From: Meconema thalassinum
Lineage: Eukaryota; Arthropoda; Insecta; Orthoptera; Tettigoniidae
Reading direction: 5' to 3'
DNA: 64,000 nt
NCBI GenBank assembly: GCA_946902985.2
Contig: OX336388.2
Location: 135,047,846 to 135,111,845 of the forward strand
Shown: positions 20,774 through 32,922 of the stretch, one piece after another
How positions within the stretch are numbered: position 1 is the stretch's first letter
How the letters are laid out: every line of letters begins with the position of its first letter
Translations under genes and position numbers: made by a program
The notes under the pieces: generated by a model
What the model was told of the DNA's origin: nothing
What the model saw: the letters and a program-made list of their open reading frames with translations, nothing else
Database searches by the model: none

Positions 20774-22152
20774 TCCTATCAAGTGTTAGGCCAGGTGGAC
20801 TGTTACGGTCTCGTTCCATCTCTTTGCAGGTCGACCTACGTCTCTTCTGCCTCTAGGTTGGTATTTGAGGACTCGTCTGGTGATCCGGCCGGTCTTCATA
20901 CGTAGTAGCCTACGAGGTCCTTCCAAGCTGATCTGTAATTCTGCACTGTGTTGATAATTGGTTTTACTTTTAGTTCTTTAAGGATATTCTCAGATCTTTT
21001 CCTATCCCATAGTGTGTATCCAGCTGTTCTCCTCATGACGCGCATCTCGGTACTCGTTAGTCTCCGTTCGTCCCCTTTGCGAAGGGTCCAAGCTTTTCTG
21101 CCATATAAAAGGGTAGGTTTGGCTAGGATGTTATATAGTTTGAGACGTGTGTGCCTCTGGACTAAAGATGGCCTGAAGATGTTATTTATTAGTCCTGTGA
21201 GCTTAGTGAAGTTGATGATTTTGTGCTGCAAATCGGTTTCTTGGATGTAACTGAGGTTATAGAGATATTTGAATGTTGATACCTGTTTAAGGGTTGTATT
21301 TTCTATTGCAATTTTTATTCTCTGGTGGTTTTTTTCGATGAAGACCATAACTTTAGTTTTGGTAAGGGAAATCTCCATGTTGTAATTTCTTGCTGTTGTG
21401 TGAAGATTATATACTGATCTCTGTAAATCATCTTCAGATTCTGCAATAAGTACCAAATCATCTGCAGACAGAAGAGTCTATATCAGGTTGTATTTCTATC
21501 TTATTGTGACCATGTTTTTTTTTGTCTCCATTCACCGATGATTTTATTTATTTATATGTTGAACAGAAGTGGTGAGAAACAACAGCCTTGTCTAACTCCC
21601 TGGTTAATGGGAATCCATCCCGTCTGCTGTTGTCCAATTCTGACAGCAATCACATTTTGACGGTAGATAATTTGAATTGCTTTTATTATATGTAATGGGG
21701 TATTACTTTCTGCTAAAATGTTCCAAATTATCCTTCTGTCTTATTTTATCGAAAGCCTTCACAAAATCAATGAAGGCTAAATGTGTTTCCTGATTATATT
21801 CTTTCCTTTTCTCAATGAGTATCTTCAGTGTTAAATATCCATCGGCGCCTGATCTGCCTTAACGGAATCAATTTTGTTCTTCTCCCAGGAGTGGTTCATA
21901 CAGTAGAAGGTTTGTAGTCTTAGTCTTATAATGCTGGAATAAATTTTATAACCAGTGTTGAGTAAACTGAGTCCTCTGTAATTATTGCGGTCTTTGACAT
22001 CACCTTTTTTATGGATGGGTATGACAATTGCTCTCTGCCATCTATGGGGTGGAGTTTCTCCCTTCCAAATTATGTTCAAAAAGTTTAGAAGTCGTTCCTT
22101 GAATCTTTTGTCACTGTATTTGAACAGTTCCATATTAATGTCGTCCTCTCCA
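20774..22152 (-). pseudogene. RTE/CR1-like LINE reverse transcriptase, 5'-truncated
   Basis: The minus strand opens at GEDDINMELFKY (about 22150), just before the polymerase fingers, followed by WQRAIVIPIHKKGDVKDRNN and YRGLSLLNTGYKI. A broken middle shows LAFIDFVKAFD (motif A) and SADDLVLIAESEDDLQ (the catalytic YADD box, with Ser for Tyr) near 21460. Then come STFKYLYNLSYIQETDLQHK and KPTLLYGRKAWTLRKGDERR. It keeps the whole palm but has several stops and shifts between 21460 and 21830. The endonuclease is missing. Confidence 0.85.
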
Positions 22153-22731
22153 ATGAATAAATAATACAAAAAAGGAAACAAAACAATGCAACAATTCCAT
22201 CGAATTATTATGATTTTTGTATGGGGGATTTAAGCGTACTTATTATAAATTTGAAGTATTTATTGCAGCCAATGGAAGTAGCATAAAAAATAGCCTGCAA
22301 AACAAAAATTACAAAAATTGCACTGCCGTTCTGTCCTATTACCTAAGTTCATAAATATTTAATCACTGCAGAACTGCATCAAGGACCTTGGTTTTCGCCC
22401 GCACCAAAGGACAAGATATCTGCCGCACGTTTTGCCTCACAAGATACACTTGCACTGATCTCCTGGCTGATGGTCATTTTTATTCCTGCATATTTTATGG
22501 TGGAAACCATGTACTGACAGCCTGGTCACCAGGTGTCGAAGCTCGTAGGATCCTTGCATCCAGTCATGTGAAGTCATACCGTTCGTCGTTTAAACCTCAT
22601 CCCAAATGTCGTCATGGTACGTAAGAATTCCCCATATCCCGGTGTGTATGGCAGGAGCATCTTAAATCTTAGTTTTTCTACAAATGGTAGTTATCCCGTC
22701 ATAACATACACAAGCCACAATAGCGTAAACT
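22153..22731. other. No recognisable feature
   Basis: No repeat shared with other parts of the window; a 78-codon frame at 22388-22624 has no recognisable domain. Confidence 0.4.
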
Positions 22732-23060
22732 TTGCTACCAAACGCCATCGTCAATGACAACTAGTTCTGAACTTGGTTACTAGATGCCACCGCAGTCGGC
22801 TCCTGGCGACGAACGTTGGAACCTAAGAGCGTTAGTCAAATCTTACCTATAATTTAGCTTCACACAAGTGTAATTAGTGGTAGGTTTTTTACATGCCATA
22901 GATCTATGACATGGGACCGCCGGCTTTACTTCCCCTCTGAAGGAAGGCATACTGAGGGATTTTAACGCTCTTAAAAAATCCGACGACTTCGGCCGGGTTT
23001 GAACCCGGGACCTTGGACATAGAAGCTCAGCATACCACCAACTACGCCACCGAAGCCGCC
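22732..23060 (-). mobile_element. SINE A copy 5, 3'-truncated
   Basis: Minus-strand copy with an intact tRNA-like head at 22980-23060 (B-box GGGTTCAAACCCGGCCG). Its 3' half is missing beyond 22732. It sits at the 3' end of the LINE relic that follows. Confidence 0.85.
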
Positions 23061-24434
23061 GGGTTGTGAATTTATTAAAGACATCCATCGTTGCCTGTCT
23101 CTCCACCACTCCTCCCCTTTTTTAAGTACATCTTCAGGTTTTATTCCCCTCTTCTCTCTGCATTCCCAGATTGTATCCGTCCATCTCTTTCGGGGTTTCC
23201 TCGTGGTCTCTTCCCTGTCATCTTTTCGGAAAAAGCTTTTATTGGAACTCTCTTCTCTTCCATCCTCATCCTCGAAGGGCTTATACAATGTGTTAGGGGT
23301 TGATTTGAATGTAGTAGAGATAGGGGCTGTTTGAGTAGGTGTTTCCGTGTAGGGGTGCGGGAGAGTCGTCTGCGTAACTTGGACGTGACTCGAAGGCGAA
23401 CTCCCAGGTATTCAGCGTAGCTGGAGAGCTCGGGGGATGGTGTGTGTGTGTAGGATTAAGGGGTGATTGATAATCTGATAGTGTAAAACTGTTATTGACG
23501 CTTGCGGATTGCGCGTGTGAGTGAGTAATGAATGTACCAGACTTGCTGACAGATGCCCTGTGGCGAGCTGTCGAGCGAACTGCTTACCTAGTATTTCTGA
23601 ACAATTAAACAATACTGGGCCCTACTAAGTCAGGGTTTAAGGTAGGGGCTTATCGTGCAATCAAAATAAATTACTAGAGCAATGAAGCTATGACCAAATG
23701 GTTTAATAATTACTTCTTAATGAAGTTGTAATAAATGCACCGAATCAGTGCTGAAGATTCTACTGTGCAATCAAATCAATACAAGTACAAAATGTAAAGG
23801 GGATGAAGTGTAGAGGTGTGGATGTAATGGAAGGTTCCTCGGAAGTACACTCACCTAGGCAGCAGCCGTCGTGATGTTGGCCTTCAGCAGTTTCACTAGA
23901 CACATACCCTGAGTGAGTTCAGTGCCTCTCTTTTATAATTCTGGTACTGCTCGGTAGGCATTATTGGCACATTCCTGCCTAGCTGCTACCGGTGTAGGGG
24001 TCGTATGAGTTCTAAAGGGTCATGTGAGTTCAGCTAGTGTGTTAGATTATGGATAATTATAGTGTATCTGGGATATTGTTTTATAATTGTAGGAATATGA
24101 GGGCGATAATGTAATGTAAGGGGTGCATCCCCCTAAGGGATGCAACACATGTGACCACACCACTTTAACTTTGTTGTTTCTATCCTGTCCTGCAGCTTCA
24201 AGATTCCTGTCCTTTTTCTTATCTCTTAATTTCTAACTCTATCCCCTCTATGCCTCTTAGAAATTTCACCTCCGCTGCTTGTATTCTACTCTCCTCTCCG
24301 TTTGTGGTAGTCCATGTTCCAGCTGCAATTGTTAGTATAGGCTCGTAATAGGTAGAATATAGTACCGTTTTACATGTCTTTGGGACGTCTCGATTCCAAA
24401 GAATACCCCTTACACTTGTTCTTGTTCTTAATTC
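23061..24434 (-). pseudogene. LINE ORF2 C-terminal relic split by a solo LTR
   Basis: Segment 24148-24434 encodes STYYEPILTIAAGTWTTTNG and ESRIQAAEVKFLRGIEG; segment 23061-23290 encodes ETTRKPRKRWTDTIWECRE and EEWWRDRQRWMSLIN. Together they give the usual order of an RTE/CR1-like ORF2 end. The same blocks are found on the plus strand at 40656-41220 (AAETWTMTKRDESRVQAAEM, RPRMRWMDSV). Several frame breaks are present. The LTR at 23291-24147 separates the two parts. Confidence 0.8.
23291..24147 (-). mobile_element. Solo LTR of a second family
   Basis: Begins TGTTAGGGG and ends GATGCAACA, with flanks AATG (23287-23290) and CATG (24148-24151), a 4 bp duplication with one mismatch. It splits a collinear LINE relic, which supports the boundaries. 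A minus-strand AATTATAAAAGAG near 23940-23930 is a plausible promoter. Confidence 0.65.
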
Positions 24435-24680
24435 GATCTAAGGGCTGAACACAACTTGGTCATGAGCTTCTGTGTGCGTTGAATTTACCTGATAGCGTGT
24501 TTTATCGTGGTTACTCTGTTCGTAATTGAGATTATTTGGGTCATTAGGTACTATCCTGGCATTTGTCAAGAATGACCGCAGTCGGCGCAGGGAATTGAAC
24601 CTTTGATCTCCGGTCTTTTTGCTGCTCGCCATTGCAGTTGAGATGCGTGAATTAACCACACATAGCTTCGTCATGGGGTG
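24435..24680 (-). mobile_element. Possible tRNA-related SINE
   Basis: The minus strand contains AAGGTTCAATTCCCTGCGCC, a B-box-like site, about 40 bp after GTGTGGTTAATTC, a weak A-box. No second copy in the window confirms it. Confidence 0.3.
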
Positions 24681-24964
24681 AGGTTAGAAGGAATGTAAAT
24701 GTAGGCTACTATCCATGGTGCTAAAGATTTGGAAATACGCATTATTTCAAAGAAATATTCCAGACATTTAAGGGGAATTTGTTAACATAGTTTTCGCTTT
24801 GGTATAAACAGAGACATCTTTATTTAATAAAATCAAAATATGGCAACCCTATATATAAATATCATTAGTTTTCGGTAATAATACAAATCAGACACTCAAT
24901 AGAAAAGATCTTGAAAATATATCTTATAACATTTGAGGTATCAAACGTAATACAAATGGAACTA

Positions 24965-25375
24965 AAGTCTGTTCGCCGAGTCGAGATAGTGGAAGTAAAT
25001 ACAGTTGTACACGTGATTACAGAGCTGCCCGCATGGAGTGCATAGAGGTGTGCCTGTTGAACGAACGCCAACTTCAGTGCTGTGTATAGCCTACTTGTGA
25101 AGCGAGCTGACTTACCGGTTACATGCTACAGCGCGGTTTATTTATTGTTAGTTTTTATTTAATTAATTAATTGATTAGTTCTTATCTGTTTATGACAGGC
25201 AACAGTATACAGTGCAGTAGGTTTTGTCTTTCCTAGGGCTATGGCATGACTAAAGATCTTGTAGCTTCTTGGATAACCTGTCCGGCAGAGCCGATGACGT
25301 GAACTGGGCGTGTTTCCCTGTCCCTGACTACGTGCAAGTATTTACGCGCGCTATCTCGACTCGACGAACAGACTT
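24965..25375. mobile_element. MITE with 25 bp inverted repeats and TA duplication
   Basis: AAGTCTGTTCGCCGAGTCGA at the left end and its inverse at the right match over 24 of 25 bases. TA lies at both borders (24963-24964 and 25376-25377). The 411 bp interior has no transposase, so it is a non-autonomous element, most likely Tc1/mariner-type. Confidence 0.75.
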
Positions 25376-25558
25376 TATATCAAAATGCAGCATGTAAACA
25401 ATATAGAATCAATTCTAAATGAGTAAGCTATACAGTCTATTTTCTAACCTCTAACATTATGTGGTCTTGTAAGAAGAAAAATTTGGAATCTACATACCTG
25501 AACATACCTGAGAATCAAACACTTGATTACATTACTTTATTGTTATTCGTATTGGAAG

Positions 25559-26258
25559 CAGGCGCGGATTCAAGGGGGGGGGGGGGTTCAAGGGGGTCAT
25601 GACGGAGACCAAATTTTTTTGCAAACTCAAAAAACGAAAACACAATAACCAGACTAATAAAACTTAACGAATTTTAAATGAAAAACAGTTTTTATTTCAT
25701 TTTTTCAATACTGAAATATCTTCATTTCAATTATTATATTATGTTACAACTGCACATATTTACAACTTCATACCTGTTATATAAAAGCGATTATTTATAT
25801 AACAAAATCAACTCGTCTATTTTGTTTAGCAAACCTTGTGATTACCGAATCGATGTTTATAGCTATGTCACGATGAATGTGCTGCAATGCACGGATAGGA
25901 ATTTGGGGCTTTTTTCGCACCAAAAAATTTTGCCGACGTCCAAACTGCAAGCTTGGTTGGCAATTTAAGCTGTGACTTTCTCCCTTTGTCGGTACCAACT
26001 CGACTTGCCAAAACTGTAACGTACCTTGATACTTTTCTCGAAGCTCGATGTAAAAGACGCAAAACACGCCGTTGCAATTTATACGAATATTTTTGGTGCG
26101 CTCAACGCATCAAATTTCTATCCATGTAGCTTACAAAAAAATTGGTCTGGTTTTGTACGTTTGGTTATTTTGTGATTGCGTTTTTAGTGATGCCATTTTT
26201 CTTAACAATTTCGATTCTCTGACCCCCGCCCCAAAGCCAAACTCTAGATCCGCGCCTG
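25559..26258 (-). mobile_element. hAT-type MITE with CAGGCGCGGAT ends, copy 2
   Basis: Full-length, inverted relative to the copy at 10687-11376 and highly similar to it. TTGGAAG and TCGGAAG flank it, an imperfect hAT-size duplication. Its G/C runs are much shorter than in copy 1. Confidence 0.85.
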
Positions 26259-28160
26259 TCGGAAGCAACAGATGTAGTAACATAAATGCACAGAACTTAA
26301 TATCAGTAAAAGAAATAAGAATATTCAGGCATTAGTAACGAGAAACATCTGTTGCATTTGATTATCCTGTAAGTACACAAAATGTTTGGCCAAGATATCA
26401 GGAATGCATGTACCGTACGAAATGGTTTGATCTTCTCCGCGATCACACACTGCTGAATTGGCGAAGCCCCCCTTACATAAGTTGGCTGCTTGATCTTCTG
26501 ACACTGCCTCGAAGACAGCGGAGTGACTTCCCCATTCCTTAATGACCCGGAGATAATGTCTCTGAAGGCTTGTACCACTGGGCTGTGTGGTCCTAGTTTA
26601 TCAAAGACTTGCTATCTTACCAAGATATTAGTGGCTTGTAAAAAGTTCTTCTTTGACTTTCACCTTTGAACAGCAGGTCATGCTGAGCTTTCGTTACGGG
26701 TACGGTCTATACAGACTCTCGGGGTGAATACAGTGACTATCGTCCTGAATAAGTCCTACCAAATCCTGTATCAGTGCTCGTCCATAAGGCAGAAACATTG
26801 TGGATGACAATGAACTGTATTCGTGATTGTGTAGCCTCCTCAACTCTAAATACCGTTCATCACATGCCGATCAGTAAACATGGACTTTCTGCAATGAAAG
26901 CAGGTATATTGCACGTACAGACAAAATATGTAAGACATGTTTCATCCTATATTTGACGAGAACGTTTACAACTTGGGCTGCAGGAAATTGTCCATTAGTT
27001 CTCTGTTACTAGAGAAGGCTCTCTCTCTCTCTCTCTCTTAGTTGTCCTAAAATAGAACTCTTTGCATATAGCTAGACCAGTAAGAGAAGATCTTACCAAA
27101 GCAGGAGAACTTGAACATAAGAATTGGGCAATGTATATTCAACGTGCGGACATACTGTACAACTTCTGTACGACTGGAGACCTAAGCGGCTGGTATGTAG
27201 ATCAAAGACAGAGTGGGCAGAAATGTTGGATTGTTCTTTATTATCATCACCTACGATAACTGGATGCAAGAATATTGTTGTCTTGTTACCAATGCAAGTG
27301 TTCAAAAAGAATTGTTTTGGCAATCAAATGTCAGCTACCCTGACAGGACCAGACGACAGCAGAATTCAAAGCAACTAAAATGATGAACTAGCTCTCCGAT
27401 CGAATTAGGCGTGGTAATAATAAGCGGAGAAGAATGTTTTGGGGGACATTCTTCATGAAGGTGGATGCACAGAGGTCACCACCTGATAAACCCTGAACTA
27501 GAATAAGACCAATACACTCCGAACATTAATATTTGTTTCCTTCGATGTGCTACAACCAACGTAGCTATAAAACAATGCGTTGGTGCGATACCAACTATGT
27601 ACGTTCTAAAAGAATTGCAACAGAAGCCTCATTTAGCTACGATTTTGAGCTTTATGCGAAGACAAATCTTATATCAATTATCTTTTCCTTCGACTAAAAT
27701 AAGTATTTCTATACCGTTTACATGCTATAACATTCCTTTTAAAAAAGGTTTAATTAATGATTGCTAAGTTGCTCATACATCTGTTGACTGGAAGGCATTA
27801 TTATAAATGATAATATAGCTCAAATTGAGGAATTAAGAGTTTTAACGCAGCAGATGAATGAGAGTAACTGTAGACTGAATTTTACCTATAAAGAGATTAC
27901 AACACTGTTATTTCTGTTTTACAGATAAACGTGATTTCAACTTGAACCTGCTTGCGGGATGAAACAGAAAATTTTCACTCGGATTGAAGTCTACATTTTG
28001 CGTTCCAACTATTCGATTTTGTAAACGATATTGATGTTCCGTTTTATATAATATTTATGTTTCTGTTGTATATTATTATTGTGAAATAAAATTAATTTGT
28101 ATTTTGTATTTTATTGGGACATAGACCAATTATGAGCGACAGAGCTTTTAAGATTTGAAC
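26259..28160. other. No recognisable feature; (CT)n near 27020
   Basis: About 1.9 kb with no coding match and no repeat shared with the rest of the window. A short (CT)n run lies at about 27018-27039 and an AATAAAATT at about 28085. Confidence 0.4.
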
Positions 28161-28164
28161 TCTG

Positions 28165-28262
28165 TGATAATGCGCACTTATGCACGTAACTCTGTGTTAC
28201 AGTGCACTTAAGCACTCAACTATGTTCTACAGCACACTTAAGGACACTGGGAAGTGTTTTGC
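28165..28262 (+). repeat. ~30 bp subterminal repeats, left arm of larger inverted repeat
   Basis: Three imperfect units like GCACTTAAGCACTCAACT followed by TGTTCTACAG. The last unit ends ACTGGGAAGTGTTTTGC, which reappears inverted at 29826-29850 (GCAAACACTTCCCAGT). The two arms bracket the foldback at 28464-29119. Confidence 0.6.
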
Positions 28263-28463
28263 GGTCAAAAATTTGAATTTTCTTTTTTTGGTGTGATACA
28301 ATTCCCACCATTACCTTAACACATCGTAATATCATGGAAGATATTAAATAATAAATAAAAACTATTTATTACTCTACATGCAGATATAATTATTTTTTAC
28401 ATTATCACAATTGAAAGTCCCCAAATCGGTCATTTAAATATGGCATCTGTACAGCCTCGCCAA

Positions 28464-29119
28464 GGCACTTATGGAGGCTAGGTGGTACTGATATTTTTTC
28501 TCGAAATGTGATTTTTACATCAATTATGGGTAAATCGAGGGTGCTGATCACGAATATACTATTAGTTTTGCACCCACACCTAACGCCCTTGAGGGACGAG
28601 GGTTCGATTCCCCTCACAGGTACCAAGTCATAAATTCGAATTTGCGATGAATGGCCCGGAATGGTACGGTATTCCGTTGATATAAATTGTATGAAAGAAA
28701 TTTCTTGCATCGGATATGCGAAAGGTCACCTGTAGCGCCCTTGAGGGTCGAGAGTTCAATTCCTCTCCCAGGTACTAAGTCATAAATTCGAGTTTGCTAC
28801 GTATAACCCGGATCTGTACGGCATTGCGTCGATATAAATTGTATGAAAACGTTTCTTACTTCGGATATCCGAAAGGTCATTCGTAGTGCCCTTGAATGTC
28901 GGAGTTCGATTCCCCTCCCAAGTAGCCTACTAAGTGGAATAATCGAATTCGCGATCTCTGGCCCGGATCGGAATCGAACCCTCGTCTCCCAAGAGCGTTA
29001 GATGTGAGTACCAAACTAATAGTATATTCGTGATCAGCACCCTCGATTTACCCATAATTGATGTAAAAAAATCACAATTCGAGAAAAAATATCCGTACCA
29101 CCTTAACTCCATAAGTGCC
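28464..29119. repeat. Foldback element with ~150 bp inverted arms
   Basis: The arms 28464-28615 and 28965-29119 are inverted copies of each other, including TTTACATCAATTATGGGTAA, GATCACGAATATACTATTAG and CGAGGGTTCGATTCC. The spacer holds tandem units (28588-28930). No transposase or clear target duplication is visible. Confidence 0.8.
28588..28930 (+). repeat. Tandem ~150 bp units each with a B-box-like motif
   Basis: Units begin at about 28588, 28736 and 28887 with GCCCTTGAGGG. Each carries a tRNA-like B-box (GGGTTCGATTCCCC, GAGTTCAATTCCTC, GAGTTCGATTCCCC), followed by TAAGTCATAAATTCGA and TTGATATAAATTGTATGAAA. No A-box is evident, so these are probably not transcribed tRNA genes. Confidence 0.75.
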
Positions 29120-29825
29120 ATAAAGGCACCTGTTTAGCAGATGACCAAGGAAGCTAGGTCGAAAAGGAGAGCAGACAAAAAGAGGAAATATGAGGGGGGT
29201 CCGAAAGGATGATGAGTATGGTCCTGGGGAGTTTTAACACCATTGGTATATGCTAAATTGACATGCTTTCAGATTTTTATGTTTTCCCAAAAGTTGTTAT
29301 TTTCTTTATTTAGATACACTTTTCTCAAGCCCTATTCCTGATACAGATCTGCTTTTTTTATGTTACTAACTGGCTTGAGTACAACACAGCCAGTGAAAGA
29401 TATGGTGATTATATTCAGAACAGTGTCCAGAAAAAAATTGAAAGTTATTATAAATGTTGTTAGAAATGTAACATGTGTCAACAATAGTATTTTTAAAATG
29501 CAACAAAAAAAGATTGTAACTTTATGTTTCACCGACTATATCAAACAGGGTCTTAGAAATCACGTATAAAATTTTTGAAGGAATCTGACCACTAGTTTCT
29601 GAGAAACGTGTAGCATACCTAATTGACAGACAAATGCTTCTAAATGTTTTCATAAGCAAGTGTAAAAGAATTCTCTCTCATAAAAGGCTTTTAAATATAT
29701 GGTATTTTATTTACATAATCCTGCTTGGTAAGGTTCCTCCGTTATGTTTATGAAATTGAGATATCTTGAAATGGAGAGGACTAAATGGAATTTAAATACA
29801 AACATATTTTAATGACATTTCTATC

Positions 29826-29875
29826 AGCAAACACTTCCCAGTACCCTTAAACACGTAACTCAAGGTACCCTTGAG
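29826..29875 (-). repeat. Right arm of the larger inverted repeat
   Basis: GCAAACACTTCCCAGTACCC is the inverse of the end of the 28165-28262 block, so a larger composite of about 1.7 kb may exist around the foldback element. Confidence 0.5.
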
Positions 29876-29889
29876 TCACTTCCAGGAAA

Positions 29890-30424
29890 TGTAGTGACGG
29901 GTAGCAAGTCAATGATACGGATCCACGCTGAATTAAAATCAAATGGTTAAATCCAGGGTCTCACGTGGAGAACTAACTTCGAATTTGATTGGTGGAGAGG
30001 TGTGCTGACTTGTGGAAGGAGTAAGGAAGTCACGTGTGTGGACTGTGGCTATTTAAACTTGTGTCTGAATACAATCGGCCATTTATTTTGACTCTCCCTT
30101 CTATGTACACCACTTTTCGACGTATTGGTGTAAACTATGTCATTCTGAACTACGGCAATCTTTATCTAACGTAAGTTATTGAAATGCAATCCAGTTGTCT
30201 TTGGTTGTGAGACCAAATATCTCCGTTGAAGCGTGTCAGTCTGAAAGTCTAAATTGCAACTCACAAGAGTTGACAAGATCTGTATAGCAAAATGGAGCAC
30301 GTATTATCTTATCTGCGTGTGAAGGAAGTAGCTGGGGAACTGATCATACCAAGTAACATATGTCAGCAAGAATTCATCTGATAGCTATACATGAATCCGA
30401 TAGTCAGGACTGGTACACACTACA
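29890..30424 (+). mobile_element. Candidate solo LTR
   Basis: Begins TGTAGTGACGGG and ends GGTACACACTACA, so it has TG/CA ends within an inverted TGTAGTG. It has TATTTAAAC (about 30048) in a promoter-like place. No target duplication is visible (GAAA and ACTC), so the call is weak. Confidence 0.3.
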
Positions 30425-31733
30425 ACTCAAGAGAGGGCAGCGAATCATCAGTCCATGTAAGTGAGCATCAAGATTTCCATCATCCCAGCTAATAATAACT
30501 AGACCATGCCACAGCCACGTTCATTGATTAGGGAAGGTAAATTATTTGTAAAGACGAAACCCTTGCTTGTTTCTTTTTTAGATTAGATCTTTGTTTTCCA
30601 ACAGTATTTTTCCCCCGTTTGATTCGATGGTTATCATCAAAAAAAAAGGCAGCTTGTACTATAGGGGCTCCTGAATGCCGAAAATCTTCAAAACTTGTGA
30701 AATTTCATTTTTTGCGTCATGTTAAGTCGGGGACCATTCGCTTTGTAACGGTATATTTATTTCATAGCTTATTCTTGAGGCTAATTTCCTTATAATTTCC
30801 CACATCAGTGAGTCTGATTAGTAAACCCTATCGTGCAGATTTTTTAATGTCCCTCTCTGTTAGACGATAGACATTAAAGAAGAAGCAAAACTGGTGTTGC
30901 GGTGTCGTAGTGTGCTCCACCCTTAAATCTAAGCTGTCGTAGTTTCCCCTGCTAGCGGGAAAAACATTTACTCCAGTTTCTCGATAAAATATATTTCTTA
31001 ATATAAAAATTACATTTATTCCCAAACTTTTTAAGATACAAAGTTGAAATTTTAAGGGGTAATTTATTCTTATACTGTAAGTGTTATATTTTCACACGTC
31101 AGTTTTTCTAAATTTACTTACTGTAAGTTGAATTTTGACAGATGGAAATGTTCAAGAAAATACTATTAAAATTACGCATTTGAAAAATATCACTGAAAAA
31201 TCAAAAGTATATTTATTTACTAAAAGCATGCGCTAAATGTCCAAAAATTGAATTAGTTCCTGTAAATAGTTTCTGACGAAGAGGTAAATAAGAAGTTGAA
31301 AATTAAAATTGGCACTATAGGACCTTTTGGAGTCCCTTAAATGGTTCAGATTATTCATGCAGTTTATTTATTTAGCGTTAGGCTATCATCACATCATGGA
31401 ACAATAAACAAGTATAACAAGATAATATCAGATACAAGATTACAATATTTACAATATTGCAGTGTATCTACTCAAGTGCGCGAAACACCCCACAATAGTG
31501 AGAAAGAAGTTATTAATGGTCGTGGTGAAGGTTAAGTTACAAATTGAGTCCAACCGTGGGGTTGATACATTATAAATGGTCGCGCAACGGTGGACCGAGG
31601 TTACATTAATGGTAGAGAAGTTAAGTCAAATTTAAAAAGAAAACTTTATTTTTTACAGTTTTTGATTATTATTATTTTTTGTAATTTTTCTTTTTGAATT
31701 TTTATTTATTGAAAAAACTTTTTTGTAATTCAT
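30425..31733. other. No recognisable feature
   Basis: AT-rich sequence with no coding match and no shared repeat. Confidence 0.4.
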
Positions 31734-31734
31734 A

Positions 31735-31996
31735 TGGCTGCACTCCCAACTGGAGCACCGAAATCTTCCGCATTCGTAAAGTCAAATGGACCAATCCAGT
31801 CATTTATTTACTTCATGACTTCAACCAACAGCCGATCAAAGGAGGATTCTACAACAAAGAACTTCAGAAAACCCTGTATCCCAAGCATTATCTTGTTGAA
31901 AAAGGTGTTAAACAGCATGGTAATAAACTCTTTGTCAAATGGTTAGGTTTCAATGCTTCTTGTAATTCTTGGATTAATAAATCTGATCTTTTATAA
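31735..31996 (+). pseudogene. Polinton/Maverick integrase C-terminal fragment
   Basis: The frame reads KVKWTNPVIYLLHDFNQQPI, then KGGFYNKELQKT, then YLVEKGVKQHGNKLFVKWLG and NSWINKSDLL before a stop. This is the end of the retroviral-type integrase of Polintons (large self-synthesising DNA transposons): a strand-rich segment with GGFY.EELQK, then a chromodomain-like module with VKW.GF and SWI. The catalytic DDE core and all other Polinton genes are missing. The frame is intact over about 85 codons. Family recognition is from these motifs. Confidence 0.75.
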
Positions 31997-32257
31997 TGAT
32001 TATTGTTTATCTTCTTTGTCTGGAGTTGGCGGAGCGTTCAAATTTCCCGCCACAACGCTCGGCTAGAGACCCGAACAGCTCCCGATTCCTCCTCCATCCT
32101 CCCAGCACTATACAGCGAACCAAGTGTTGAGGTAGCGGTCAGTCGGCGAGCTGGGATCAAGACAATTCCCGGATGTCCCCGCATGCCTCTCCAATCCCTC
32201 TCCAACGTTACCTTTCGGGAGCTAATCCAATTACCTAATTGAGCTGGGATCCACTTT
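31997..32257. other. No recognisable feature
   Basis: GC-richer sequence between the integrase stop and the LINE C copy; no match. Confidence 0.35.
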
Positions 32258-32267
32258 TTTAACTACT

Positions 32268-32922
32268 GATGATGCTGATGATGATAATAGTTTTATGGGG
32301 CCCAACATCTATGTTATCGGCCCCTAGTGGTTTGGGTGATAATGAAAGATGAGATGAGAATGAAAACTATAACTAATACTAACTCTAAACTTACATACTA
32401 GAAGAAGAAATTGTAAACAAATAAAGAATTAGGCAAATAATGATTGAGGGACTTGGAAGGAAGGAGTGCCATGAAAGGCAAATAGGAAAGGGAAAGAGGA
32501 GAGGGCCCTCCCCAAAGTCAATACAAAATAAGGAAAAAACGGACCCAGCTCAGAAATCCCTCGAGATCGCCAACTCCCGAACTCACCAGCCACGAGCCCC
32601 TGAAGGTGTAGCAATATCCAGGGTGCACCAGAATGGTGGGGCTACATACACCCTGCCTCCATGAGGGCCTTGATTAGAAGGCAGGAGATAACATGAAAAG
32701 AAATAGAAGGCTGACACCTCGCAGAAGGAGGGTATCAGGAAAGATGAGACAAAGGCCAATAATTAAGGCAGGAAAGGAAGAGAACAAGTGTTGATCAAGA
32801 GAGGTCGACAGGAAAGAAGACAGAAAAGACCCCGGCACAAGTAAGTGGAAGCAATGCCGGACTCAGCTAGGGTGCCGTGGTCTCCAACCCACGTCCCATT
32901 AGATGTGAGCCCCTGGAGGGTG
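32268..32922 (-). mobile_element. LINE C copy 3, 3' UTR without minisatellite
   Basis: TTTAACTACT at 32258-32267 and 32923-32932 is a perfect 10 bp target duplication. The minus-strand 3' end has the hairpin and (CAT)n tail; the conserved UTR block (GTCGACCTCTCTTGATCAAC, CCAACCCACGTCCCA) is as in copy 2. The minisatellite of copies 1 and 2 is not expanded here. Confidence 0.85.

Noticed and set aside
20564..20782. Arg-rich 72-codon frame
   Set aside because: The Arg run is the translated (TTC)n tail of a LINE.
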